DNA from: Moraxellaceae bacterium
GTDB taxonomy: Bacteria > Pseudomonadota > Gammaproteobacteria > Pseudomonadales > Moraxellaceae
Reading direction: 5' to 3'
Assembly (NCBI GenBank): GCA_014378805.1
Contig: JACMMY010000031.1
Location: 1 to 9,710 of the forward strand
DNA: 9,710 bases
In this document: piece after piece, positions 1-6,695 of the stretch
How positions within the stretch are numbered: position 1 is the first letter of the stretch
Layout: each line of letters starts with the position of its first letter
Made by a program: the position numbers and the translations under genes
Notes under the pieces: model-generated
The model's database searches: none
Told to the model about the DNA's origin: nothing
Seen by the model: only the letters and a program-made list of their open reading frames with translations

Positions 1-494
1 CTTTCGACGGTACCTGAAAACGGACTTGGGATTTCCACACTGGCTTTGGCAGACTCAACCACAAGGAGGCTTTGCCCGACCTCGACCACATCACCGACTT
101 TGACCAGAATCTCTGAGACATCCGCTTGATCAACCCCTAAATCAGGCACCTCAACGGTTTGTGATGTCTGCGCAGTGTCGCTTGTAATGGTCTCAGTTTG
201 CGGTGCAGGCTTTGGCTCGGCTTCAGTTTTTTCAGCAGCGGGCGCTGTGACTGGTTCTGCTTGTTCTGCCGAACCAGCCACGGTAAATAGCGCCACGCCT
301 TCTTGAACCATTTGTCCTTGCGTGACCAAAATTGTCTCAATCACGCCATCCACTGGACTTGGCACTTCAACGCTGGCTTTGGCTGATTCAACCACGAGGA
401 GACTTTGGTTCTTAGTCACCTTATCGCCAACTTTGACCAAAATTTCAGACACTTCCGCTTTTTCTACACCCAGATCAGGGGTTTTGATATCCAT
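1..494 (-). CDS. aceF: Pyruvate dehydrogenase E2, dihydrolipoyl acetyltransferase (N-terminal part, cut by window edge)
   Basis: This is the E2 core component of the pyruvate dehydrogenase complex, which accepts the acetyl group from E1 on lipoyl-lysine and passes it to CoA in the cytoplasm. About 164 residues are visible. Lipoyl domain 1 covers roughly residues 2-75, an Ala/Pro/Glu/Thr-rich linker residues 76-112, and most of lipoyl domain 2 follows from residue 113. The two domains are near copies of each other; both contain the strings VSEILVKVGD and SLLVVESAKASVE. The likely lipoylated lysines are K39 and K150. Both sit in ESAKAS, whereas most E2 proteins have Asp before the lysine. The peripheral-subunit-binding and catalytic domains lie beyond the window. 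The ATG at 494-492 is chosen because AGGGAG at 507-502 lies 7 bases upstream and the protein then starts exactly at a lipoyl domain. It begins 2 bases after the aceE stop, so the two are co-transcribed. A related 2-oxoacid dehydrogenase E2 is excluded by the adjacent AceE. Confidence 0.93.
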   Translation of the reverse strand, partial: MDIKTPDLGVEKAEVSEILVKVGDKVTKNQSLLVVESAKASVEVPSPVDGVIETILVTQGQMVQEGVALFTVAGSAEQAEPVTAPAAEKTEAEPKPAPQTETITSDTAQTSQTVEVPDLGVDQADVSEILVKVGDVVEVGQSLLVVESAKASVEIPSPFSGTVE

Positions 495-496
495 GA

Positions 497-3328
497 TTAA
501 ACTCCCTGATTTGGTGTAAGTGATGCTGGCTCTGAGGCAAATGCAGGCACGTCCGCGACATCTTCTGGCTTAGGCTTAACGGGTGCATCATCTTCAATAT
601 CAGCCTCAATGCCTTCCAGCGGCGCAACTTGTGCAGGAATTTTAGGCGCAGGCGCATCATGATTTTCTTCTAAATGCGGCTGCGGTAGCCATGGCGGCGG
701 CAAGTCAGTTTCTAACTCAAATGTTGAAATCGCATCTTTCACCATCCGCACATCAATCTCATCTTCATCCGCAAGCAATTTCAGTACAGCAACCACGATA
801 TTCGCCGCATCGACACCGAAGAAAGAACGTAGATTTTCACGGGTGTCTGAACGACCAAAACCATCCGTTCCCAACGTCACATACGGACGATGATCTGGCA
901 AAAACTGGCGAATTTGTTCGCTGTACGCACGAATATGATCAGTCGCCGCAAGGACAACGCCTTTATGTGGCGCCAATTGCTGCGCAACCCAAGAAACCTG
1001 TACAGGATCATGTGGATGCAAGCGATTATGGTAATCCGCCGCCATGCCATCGCGCGCCAACTCATTGAAACTGGTCGCGCTCCAGACATTGGCATGGATG
1101 CCGTATTCATCTTTCAAGAGTTTTGCGGCTTTAATCACTTCACGCAAAATCACACCTGAACCAATCAATTGCACAGTTGCGTCTTCTTCCTGTTGGAACA
1201 GATATAGGCCTTTACGAATGCCTTTTTCTACGCCTTCTGGTATCGCAGGATGGGTGTAGTTTTCATTCATAATGGTGAGGTAATACTGAATGCGCTCGCC
1301 TTCTTGATACATACGGCGCAAACCATCTTGCACAATGACCGCAAGCTCATAACCAAAACATGGATCGTAGCTGACACAATTCGGTACGGTTGCAGCCAGC
1401 ACATGTGAATGCCCATCTTGATGCTGTAAACCTTCGCCATTCAGCGTCGTCCGTCCAGCCGTCGCGCCAAGCAAGAAGCCTTGCGCCTGACAATCACCCG
1501 CCGCCCAAATCAAATCACCGACACGCTGAAAACCAAACATCGAATAAAACATATACATCGGAATCATGGGTAAGGCATTGGTCGAGTAACTCGTGCCCAG
1601 CGCAATCCATGCGGACAACGCACCCGCTTCGTTAATGCCTTCTTCTAGCATGTGCCCTGTTTTATCTTCGCGATAATTCATCAATTGTTCATTGTCTTCA
1701 GGCGTATACAACTGACCCACTGCCGAGTAAATCCCTAATTGACGGAACATCCCTTCTAAGCCAAAAGTACGCGCTTCATCAGGCACAATCGGTACGACAC
1801 GCGAACCAATTTCTTTATTTTTCAGTAAAATAGAGATAATCCGTACCATGACCATTGTGGTCGATTGTTCTTTTTCACCTGAACCATTCAGTACGACTTT
1901 GAAATCATCGAGCACTGGCGTTGTCAGTGGAATATGTCCACTACGACGCGCAGGTAATGTGCCACCAAGTGCCTCACGACGCGCATTCAAATAACGTATT
2001 TCTGTTGAATCTGGCGCAGGACGATAAAACGGCAGTTTTTCAAGTTCTTCATCGCTAAACGGCAAATCGAAACGATCACGGAAATATTGCAGAGATGGCA
2101 TGCCCATTTTCTTGATCTGATGGCTCTTATTGGCACTTTGCACCGCATCAGACAACCCATAACCTTTGACCGTTTTTGCCAAAATCACGACGGGCTGACC
2201 TTTAGTTTTCATCGCTGAATCATACGCGGCGTAGACTTTCACAGGATCATGACCACCGCGATTCAAATCATCAATTTCCTCATCAGACATTCCCGCGACC
2301 ATTTCAGCAAGCTCTGGATATTTACCAAAGAAATGCTCACGCGCATACGCACCGCCATGCGCCTCAAACGCTTGATATTCTCCATCAACCGCTTCTTCCA
2401 TGCGTTGCTTGAGTGCGCCCGTCACATCACGTGCAAGCAATGCATCCCAACGACGTCCCCAAATCACTTTAATCACGCGCCAACCTGCACCACGGAAACT
2501 CGATTCCAATTCTTGAATAATCTTGCCATTTCCACGGACAGGTCCATCGAGACGTTGCAAATTACAGTTAATCACCCAAATCAAATTATCCAGCTTCTCA
2601 CGCCCAGCCAGCCCAATCGCGCCCAAACTTTCTGGCTCATCCATTTCTCCATCACCGAGAAACGCCCAGACTTTACGATTTTGTTCTTCGAGTAAACCAC
2701 GGTTTGTTAAATACTTTTGCACATGCGCCTGATAGATCGACATGATCGGACCGAGACCCATGGAAACAGTTGGAAATTGCCAATAATCAGGCATCAGATA
2801 AGGATGTGGATAACTGGATAAGCCTTTGCCACCGACTTCACGGCGGAAGTTTTGCACTTGTTCATCGCTTAAGCGCCCTTCCAAATAAGACCGCGCATAG
2901 ATCCCCGGTGCAGAGTGACCTTGGTAATAAATCATGTCTCCGCCAAAGTGATCATTGGCAGCACGAAACACATGGTTAAAACCCACGTCATACAATGTCG
3001 CCGACGACGCAAACGTCGCCAAATGACCGCCTAAATCATCATGCTTATTTGCGCGCAACACCATCGCCAATGCGTTCCAACGAATCAACGCACGAATACG
3101 ACGCTCCATATGCGCATCACCCGGGATGCTAGGTTCTTCATCGGTCGGAATGGTATTCACATAACCCGTATTAAACCGCTGAATCGACACATGACGACAC
3201 ATCGCCTGTTCAAACAAGGTTTTCAGCAAAAATGCAGCTCGTTCTGTACCTGCATTTTTAATCACGGCATCGAAGGCATCCTGCCATTCTTGGGTTTCTA
3301 AAGCGTCTGGGTCGTTGTAAAAGGGCAT
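497..3328 (-). CDS. aceE: Pyruvate dehydrogenase E1 component, homodimeric type
   Basis: This ThDP-dependent E1 subunit decarboxylates pyruvate and reductively acetylates the lipoyl groups of E2. The protein (943 residues) follows E. coli AceE nearly end to end, starting from a shared NTIP segment at residues 58-61. The ThDP/Mg motif is GDGEMDEPES at 225-234 with INCNLQRLDGPV at 253-264. Active-site histidines are seen at H102 (GHLATF), H138 (YYQGHSAPG), H403 (KSHQIKK) and H640 (HQDGHSH). The NEAGA segment at 566-570 supplies the likely catalytic glutamate, and the transketolase C-terminal domain ends near residue 875. E. coli AceE has 887 residues. The extra length is a C-terminal tail of about 60 residues (about 880-943) rich in Pro, Ala, Glu and Asp, unlike the enzyme fold. 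The ATG at 3328-3326 has only a weak purine-rich site (AAGAGA) upstream. It is the first gene of the aceE-aceF operon; no pdhR or lpd gene is present in the window. Confidence 0.97.
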   Translation of the reverse strand: MPFYNDPDALETQEWQDAFDAVIKNAGTERAAFLLKTLFEQAMCRHVSIQRFNTGYVNTIPTDEEPSIPGDAHMERRIRALIRWNALAMVLRANKHDDLGGHLATFASSATLYDVGFNHVFRAANDHFGGDMIYYQGHSAPGIYARSYLEGRLSDEQVQNFRREVGGKGLSSYPHPYLMPDYWQFPTVSMGLGPIMSIYQAHVQKYLTNRGLLEEQNRKVWAFLGDGEMDEPESLGAIGLAGREKLDNLIWVINCNLQRLDGPVRGNGKIIQELESSFRGAGWRVIKVIWGRRWDALLARDVTGALKQRMEEAVDGEYQAFEAHGGAYAREHFFGKYPELAEMVAGMSDEEIDDLNRGGHDPVKVYAAYDSAMKTKGQPVVILAKTVKGYGLSDAVQSANKSHQIKKMGMPSLQYFRDRFDLPFSDEELEKLPFYRPAPDSTEIRYLNARREALGGTLPARRSGHIPLTTPVLDDFKVVLNGSGEKEQSTTMVMVRIISILLKNKEIGSRVVPIVPDEARTFGLEGMFRQLGIYSAVGQLYTPEDNEQLMNYREDKTGHMLEEGINEAGALSAWIALGTSYSTNALPMIPMYMFYSMFGFQRVGDLIWAAGDCQAQGFLLGATAGRTTLNGEGLQHQDGHSHVLAATVPNCVSYDPCFGYELAVIVQDGLRRMYQEGERIQYYLTIMNENYTHPAIPEGVEKGIRKGLYLFQQEEDATVQLIGSGVILREVIKAAKLLKDEYGIHANVWSATSFNELARDGMAADYHNRLHPHDPVQVSWVAQQLAPHKGVVLAATDHIRAYSEQIRQFLPDHRPYVTLGTDGFGRSDTRENLRSFFGVDAANIVVAVLKLLADEDEIDVRMVKDAISTFELETDLPPPWLPQPHLEENHDAPAPKIPAQVAPLEGIEADIEDDAPVKPKPEDVADVPAFASEPASLTPNQGV
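502..507 (-). promoter_or_regulatory. Ribosome-binding site of aceF inside the end of aceE
   Basis: Minus-strand AGGGAG lies 7 bases before the aceF ATG and overlaps the last codons of aceE, consistent with tightly coupled translation. Confidence 0.7.
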
Positions 3329-3508
3329 GGCGTGGTCTCTTGACTGATTTTTTGATTGTCCGTATCTCTCGTCCTATGAAAACCTTTTTATGTGACAGAG
3401 GCAATACCAATTGTGTGCAATGACACGTTTTAAATGATTTTTTTGGTGAGTTGGATGAGAGTTTCTAAATCACAATGACAAAAGGACCCTACATGTTTTT
3501 TTCAAAAA
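3329..3508. other. aceE upstream intergenic region
   Basis: These 180 bases lie between the start of aceE and the end of the split PH-like frames. They must hold the aceE promoter and contain the possible PdhR-like site. No hairpin terminator for the upstream frames was found. Confidence 0.5.
3396..3412 (-). promoter_or_regulatory. Possible PdhR/GntR-type operator upstream of aceE
   Basis: Read on the minus strand this site is AATTGGTATTGCCTCTG, lying about 70 bases before the aceE start. The E. coli PdhR operator is a palindrome of the form AATTGGT-N3-ACCAATT. Here the first half-site is perfect, the spacer is ATT, and the second half-site matches only partly (CC and one T). Its location before aceE is where a pyruvate-responsive repressor would act. 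No convincing -10/-35 pair could be assigned in the region. One good half-site can arise by chance, so this is a candidate only. Confidence 0.3.
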
Positions 3509-3709
3509 TTACTGACGCCAAAAATCCTCGACTTCATGTTTGGGCAAATTAATTAACTTAAAATGTTCAGGATGATGGATACGAATTTCCTTAAGTACGA
3601 ACGCTTTAATCTCATTTAGTTTTTTTTTAGACATACCATCATCCCTCAAACGGATTTTCTGATTTGATTGTACTCTTACAACAAAGATTCCAAAGTCTGT
3701 TTTAATCAT
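3509..3709 (-). CDS. C-terminal half of a split PH-like membrane protein (probable pseudogene fragment)
   Basis: This 66-residue reading frame starts with an ATG (3709-3707) that overlaps the TGA of the upstream frame by 4 bases (ATGA). It has no ribosome-binding site of its own. No signal peptide or membrane segment is visible. Residues about 7-55 align with the second half of the PH-like domain of the intact neighbour at 4031-4486: FVVRVQSNQK against YLVIETDQKA, and FVLKEIRIHHPEHF against HVLEHVRVSYPENY. A half domain would not be expected to fold alone. I infer that this and the 91-residue frame at 3706-3981 are pieces of one gene broken by a small indel. A translationally coupled two-gene arrangement is the alternative. 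Confidence 0.5.
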   Translation of the reverse strand: MIKTDFGIFVVRVQSNQKIRLRDDGMSKKKLNEIKAFVLKEIRIHHPEHFKLINLPKHEVEDFWRQ

Positions 3710-3981
3710 TTTAATGGAATTAACAGTCGCTCACACGCACTGGTAATAATGAGCGTATCAGAAGTCACTATTATTTTTTGACGAATAAAAACGTTGTATA
3801 AAAACACCATCAAGGCGATGCCAAAAATGCACGGCATGCCATAGCGTAGCCATTCTTCTACAGGAATAGTAAATGAAGACTGCACAACAAAATACAACCA
3901 CACGGAAGTAGCGCCCAACACAGATGATGCTAAATTCTCATAGCACGCGGTCTGAAATATCCGTCTTGAATCAACAACCAT
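3706..3981 (-). CDS. N-terminal half of a split PH-like membrane protein (probable pseudogene fragment)
   Basis: This 91-residue frame predicts two hydrophobic helices, about residues 18-37 and 46-66. They are followed by the first strands of a PH-like domain (QKIIVTSDTLIITS...) that ends abruptly at IPLK. The layout is the same as in the complete protein encoded at 4031-4486: short N-terminus, two helices, then a domain opening with a similar I-V-T-S pattern. The two are therefore probably tandem paralogues. The remaining half of the domain is encoded in the next frame (3509-3709), overlapping by ATGA. A weak AGG lies about 13 bases before the ATG at 3981-3979. Function is unknown. The protein would sit in the inner membrane with its domain probably in the cytoplasm, but that is inferred only from the layout. 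Confidence 0.5.
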   Translation of the reverse strand: MVVDSRRIFQTACYENLASSVLGATSVWLYFVVQSSFTIPVEEWLRYGMPCIFGIALMVFLYNVFIRQKIIVTSDTLIITSACERLLIPLK

Positions 3982-4030
3982 TTTTAATTAAACCTAAAGA
4001 GAATAAAAACAAGTGATTCAAAAAACCGCA

Positions 4031-4486
4031 TCAAAACCGATCTACTTTCTTTTTTAAATAGAAATAATTTTCTGGATAACTCACGCGTACATGCTCAAGA
4101 ACATGATTCACGATATCTTTTTTTTGATCCCTCGATAAAAAACCACCCAATTTATAGGCTTTTTGGTCAGTTTCAATCACCAGATAATGTGTTCCAAAAT
4201 GCGAGTATGCTCGAATGTATTGAATCGAATGAAGTTGAATTTTTTGTCTTTTTGCCATCATTCGCTGTTCGATCACGCTGGTTGCGACTGCGATTTCTTC
4301 AGTGCCATCCGTCAACATCTTGAATACGCAAAACAGCACAAAAAAGATAGGAATCGCAACTAAGCCCATGAGTTCATCAAAAGGCAGTAACAAAATCATG
4401 GCGGCAAGCACAATAAGCGCAATTGCGAATCGAATAAACATTGACCGCGAAGTCGGTTTAAATATTTTTGTAGATTGTATGTCCAT
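4031..4486 (-). CDS. Small inner-membrane protein with two helices and a bacterial PH-like domain
   Basis: This 151-residue protein has a polar N-terminus of about 15 residues and two membrane helices (about 17-36 and 38-57). From about residue 60 to 145 there is a soluble domain whose pattern of short strands and closing helix resembles bacterial PH domains: EEIAVATSVIEQ, then IQLHSIQYIRAYSHFGTHYLVIE, then a helix at QKKDIVNHVLEHV. The start is placed at the ATG at 4486-4484 because AAGGA (4499-4495) lies 8 bases upstream. An ATG 10 codons earlier has no such site. A probable paralogue, split into two frames, lies immediately downstream at 3509-3981. No role can be assigned; nothing in the neighbouring genes points to one. 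Confidence is high that it is a gene, moderate for the fold. Confidence 0.7.
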   Translation of the reverse strand: MDIQSTKIFKPTSRSMFIRFAIALIVLAAMILLLPFDELMGLVAIPIFFVLFCVFKMLTDGTEEIAVATSVIEQRMMAKRQKIQLHSIQYIRAYSHFGTHYLVIETDQKAYKLGGFLSRDQKKDIVNHVLEHVRVSYPENYFYLKKKVDRF

Positions 4487-4494
4487 CACATAAA

Positions 4495-4499
4495 TCCTT
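4495..4499 (-). promoter_or_regulatory. Ribosome-binding site deciding the start of the PH-like gene
   Basis: Minus-strand AAGGA, 8 bases before the ATG at 4486, supports this start over the ATG at 4516, which has no comparable site. Confidence 0.7.
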
Positions 4500-4605
4500 T
4501 TTATTAGTAGACGCAAAACAAATCTAATGGATATTTTTCATTCTATTTAATCCTTATTTAAAACCTCTTTTTGTAACCTGTCACTTAAAAAACGACTTAA
4601 AAAAA

Positions 4606-5877
4606 CTATTTAAACCCTTTCCACTTATCCTGCATCGATTTTGCTGTCTCACGCTCGCGCGGATTATCGCCAGACTGATATAAAACCGTTCCGCGCAAAC
4701 TCTCAGGCAAGAAATGCTGCTGCACGAAGTTTCCAGCAAAATCATGGGCGTATTTATAACCCACGCCATAACCTTGCTCTTTCATTAATCGCGTCGGCGC
4801 ATTGCGCAAATGCATTGGCACAGGTAAATCTGCAGTTTTCTCGGCTAAGTCTAATGCCGCATTGATCGCTAAATAGGTGCTGTTACTCTTCGCGCTCGTC
4901 GCCAAATACACCACGGTTTGCCCTAGAATAATTCGACATTCAGGATAACCAATTGCCTGCACGGCACGGAAACATTCCCCCGCGAGTAACAACGCATTCG
5001 GATTAGCATTGCCAATATCTTCAGACGCCAAAATCAACATCCTTCGCGCGATAAATACAGGGTCTTCACCGCCTTTAATCATTCGCGCCATCCAATATAA
5101 CGCAGCATCCGCATCACTGCCGCGCATGGACTTTATAAACGCAGAAACGATATCGTAATGCTGATCGCCTGACTTATCGTAACGCACGATGTTTTGCTGC
5201 GCGCTTTGGATGACGAGATCATTGGTAATAACAATATCGGCATCCGCCGCATGCGTATCAACGATTAACTCTAGCAAATTTAGCAATTTACGCGCATCAC
5301 CACCGGATAATTGTAACAACGCATCTGGTTCACGCAGTTCAATATTTCTCGTTTTCAAAACACTGTCTGTGGTTAAGGCACGTTGCACGATCGCAATCAT
5401 TTCATCACGGCTTAAACTGTGTAGGGTATATACCTGACAACGTGACAACAGCGCGGAATTTACCTCAAACGATGGATTTTCAGTCGTTGCGCCAATGAGC
5501 GTGATCTTGCCTTTCTCAACTGCCGCGAGCAATGCATCTTGTTGAGACTTGTTAAAACGATGAATCTCATCAATAAAAACCACAGGCGGCGCAAGCAATC
5601 CCCCATCGCCACCTTGTCCTAAAACCTCACGAATATCTTTTACACCCGCGCTAATCGCCGACAAACTAATAAACGGACGATCCACCGCTTCCGCAAGTAA
5701 AAACGCCAATGTCGTCTTGCCGACACCCGGTGGACCCCAAAAAATAATCGACGGCAAGCGCCCCTGATCAACGGCTTGACGCACAGGACCTTTTTCACCG
5801 AGCAAATGAGTTTGCCCGATGACATCAGATAAACGGCGGGGACGGATACGTTCTGGAAGCGGAATCAGAGAGGTCAT
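4606..5877 (-). CDS. rarA: Replication-associated recombination protein A (AAA+ ATPase)
   Basis: RarA/MgsA is a clamp-loader-like AAA+ ATPase that acts at stalled replication forks and interacts with single-strand binding protein. The 423-residue product contains an N-terminal segment with IRPRRLSDVIGQTHLL and Walker A GPPGVGKTT at 48-56. Walker B follows as VVFIDEIHRFN at 99-109, then sensor 1 at IGATTENPSFEVN and sensor 2 at GGDARKLLN (192-200). The family C-terminal domain carries YDIVSAFIKSMRGSD (241-255), LASEDIGNANP and PVPMHLRNAPTRLMKEQGYG (352-371). Length is close to E. coli RarA (447). The frame is open upstream to a GTG at 5994, but the extra 39 residues have no family resemblance and run through the probable promoter. 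The ATG at 5877 is therefore preferred, although no good Shine-Dalgarno precedes it. It ends in TAG with no clear hairpin terminator. A -10-like TATACT upstream suggests it is transcribed on its own. Confidence 0.95.
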   Translation of the reverse strand: MTSLIPLPERIRPRRLSDVIGQTHLLGEKGPVRQAVDQGRLPSIIFWGPPGVGKTTLAFLLAEAVDRPFISLSAISAGVKDIREVLGQGGDGGLLAPPVVFIDEIHRFNKSQQDALLAAVEKGKITLIGATTENPSFEVNSALLSRCQVYTLHSLSRDEMIAIVQRALTTDSVLKTRNIELREPDALLQLSGGDARKLLNLLELIVDTHAADADIVITNDLVIQSAQQNIVRYDKSGDQHYDIVSAFIKSMRGSDADAALYWMARMIKGGEDPVFIARRMLILASEDIGNANPNALLLAGECFRAVQAIGYPECRIILGQTVVYLATSAKSNSTYLAINAALDLAEKTADLPVPMHLRNAPTRLMKEQGYGVGYKYAHDFAGNFVQQHFLPESLRGTVLYQSGDNPRERETAKSMQDKWKGFK

Positions 5878-5915
5878 GAGTGTAATCAATGTCTTTTTAA
5901 TATATGGGTTTAGGG

Positions 5916-5921
5916 AGTATA
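5916..5921 (-). promoter_or_regulatory. Probable -10 element of rarA
   Basis: Minus-strand TATACT matches the sigma-70 -10 consensus at five of six positions and would place transcription start about 30 bases before the rarA ATG. The best -35 candidate, TTTGCT with a 16-base spacer, is poor. Confidence 0.35.
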
Positions 5922-5999
5922 AGGTGGAAAGCTTTACAGCAAATATTTGTTTCAACAAGAGTAGACATATATGCGAATGTACTTTACGAAACACTCTAT

Positions 6000-6641
6000 C
6001 TAACTAATTGATTTAATAATTCTAGACCAATCTTCTTTTCGCAAGTTCCCCTCTGTGAGATATGAGCACCGGCAACTATTAGTATAAATTAGATTATCCT
6101 CATAACCTTTAAGTGCTGAATCCCAATGTTTTCGAGCTCTCATAACAACAAAAAGTGCGTCTCTCTTTGCACAATCTCGAGCAATTTCAAACATAAAGTC
6201 TCTACTAGCTAATTTAGCACTACTATCAAATTTAGTACTTGCCCAAGGGTTCATTTGAATCGCGGCTATATTTTTTGACATAAATTGCCAGTCCACGCTG
6301 AGATTTTGCCGTAATCTATCTAAACGAAGTCGCCACCAATCTCTCATGCCTGAAGGTGACTCATCATGTAATCCAAAAAACGGCCATTCAGAGTATGAAA
6401 CATTGCGGTGGTGATCATTAATACTTGATGAATCATCATAACCAGGATTTGCCAACAAAAGAATTACACGGCTATTTTTGATATCACCCTCAAACGGACA
6501 AGGTCTCATATTAACTTGAAGTTTATATGTAGAATTTTCCAACCTTCGCTTGTTATATTTTTCCACGCATTCGTGATCAATTTCCTCTATATGCAGTTGC
6601 GCTTCTTCATAATTTAATCCATTAAGACGTTCTACATTCAC
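6000..6641 (-). CDS. Orphan protein, possibly uracil-DNA-glycosylase-like fold
   Basis: I do not recognise this 213-residue protein with certainty. It has no signal peptide or membrane helix and should be cytoplasmic. Motif-like stretches are PFEGDIKNSRVILLLANPGYD-type sequence at about 49-69, WPFFGLH at 86-92, AAIQMNPWAST at 126-136, ALFVVMRARKHW at 162-173 and CRCSYLTEGNL at 190-200. A strand ending in an NPG loop, a later N-P segment, a hydrophobic strand before an R/K-A-like turn and a C-terminal S-rich loop recall the order of motifs in the uracil-DNA glycosylase superfamily. This is a weak structural guess. The start is GTG at 6641-6639, preceded directly by an in-frame stop; AGGA at 6656-6653 lies 11 bases upstream, a slightly long gap. 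The gene is clearly AT-rich (17 G/C of 60 bases in 6181-6240) beside richer neighbours, which suggests acquisition by transfer. Confidence 0.75.
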   Translation of the reverse strand: MNVERLNGLNYEEAQLHIEEIDHECVEKYNKRRLENSTYKLQVNMRPCPFEGDIKNSRVILLLANPGYDDSSSINDHHRNVSYSEWPFFGLHDESPSGMRDWWRLRLDRLRQNLSVDWQFMSKNIAAIQMNPWASTKFDSSAKLASRDFMFEIARDCAKRDALFVVMRARKHWDSALKGYEDNLIYTNSCRCSYLTEGNLRKEDWSRIIKSIS

Positions 6642-6652
6642 TTAAATATATT

Positions 6653-6656
6653 TCCT
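6653..6656 (-). promoter_or_regulatory. Ribosome-binding site for the GTG-started orphan gene
   Basis: Minus-strand AGGA lies 11 bases before the GTG at 6641. No other start in the frame lies nearby, so it supports GTG initiation. Confidence 0.45.
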
Positions 6657-6695
6657 ATTATTTATGCTACCTATGAAAACGCTCTGAGATAAAAA

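Noticed and set aside
691..3301. Plus-strand open frames of 60-150 codons antisense to aceE
   Set aside because: They lie opposite a strongly conserved coding gene, lack ribosome-binding sites and show no family features. They are shadows of its codon usage.
3700..3720. Programmed -1 frameshift joining the two PH-like halves
   Set aside because: A slip on AAA would reach the second frame, but the sequence ATTAAAATGA is not a canonical X-XXY-YYZ slippery heptamer and no downstream pseudoknot was evident.
4487..4516. Earlier ATG start (10 extra residues) for the PH-like gene
   Set aside because: No ribosome-binding site precedes it, whereas AAGGA sits 8 bases before the ATG at 4486.
5878..5994. 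39-residue N-terminal extension of rarA from a GTG at 5994
   Set aside because: It has no resemblance to RarA family N-termini, has no ribosome-binding site, and spans the probable -10 element. The ATG at 5877 fits the family start.
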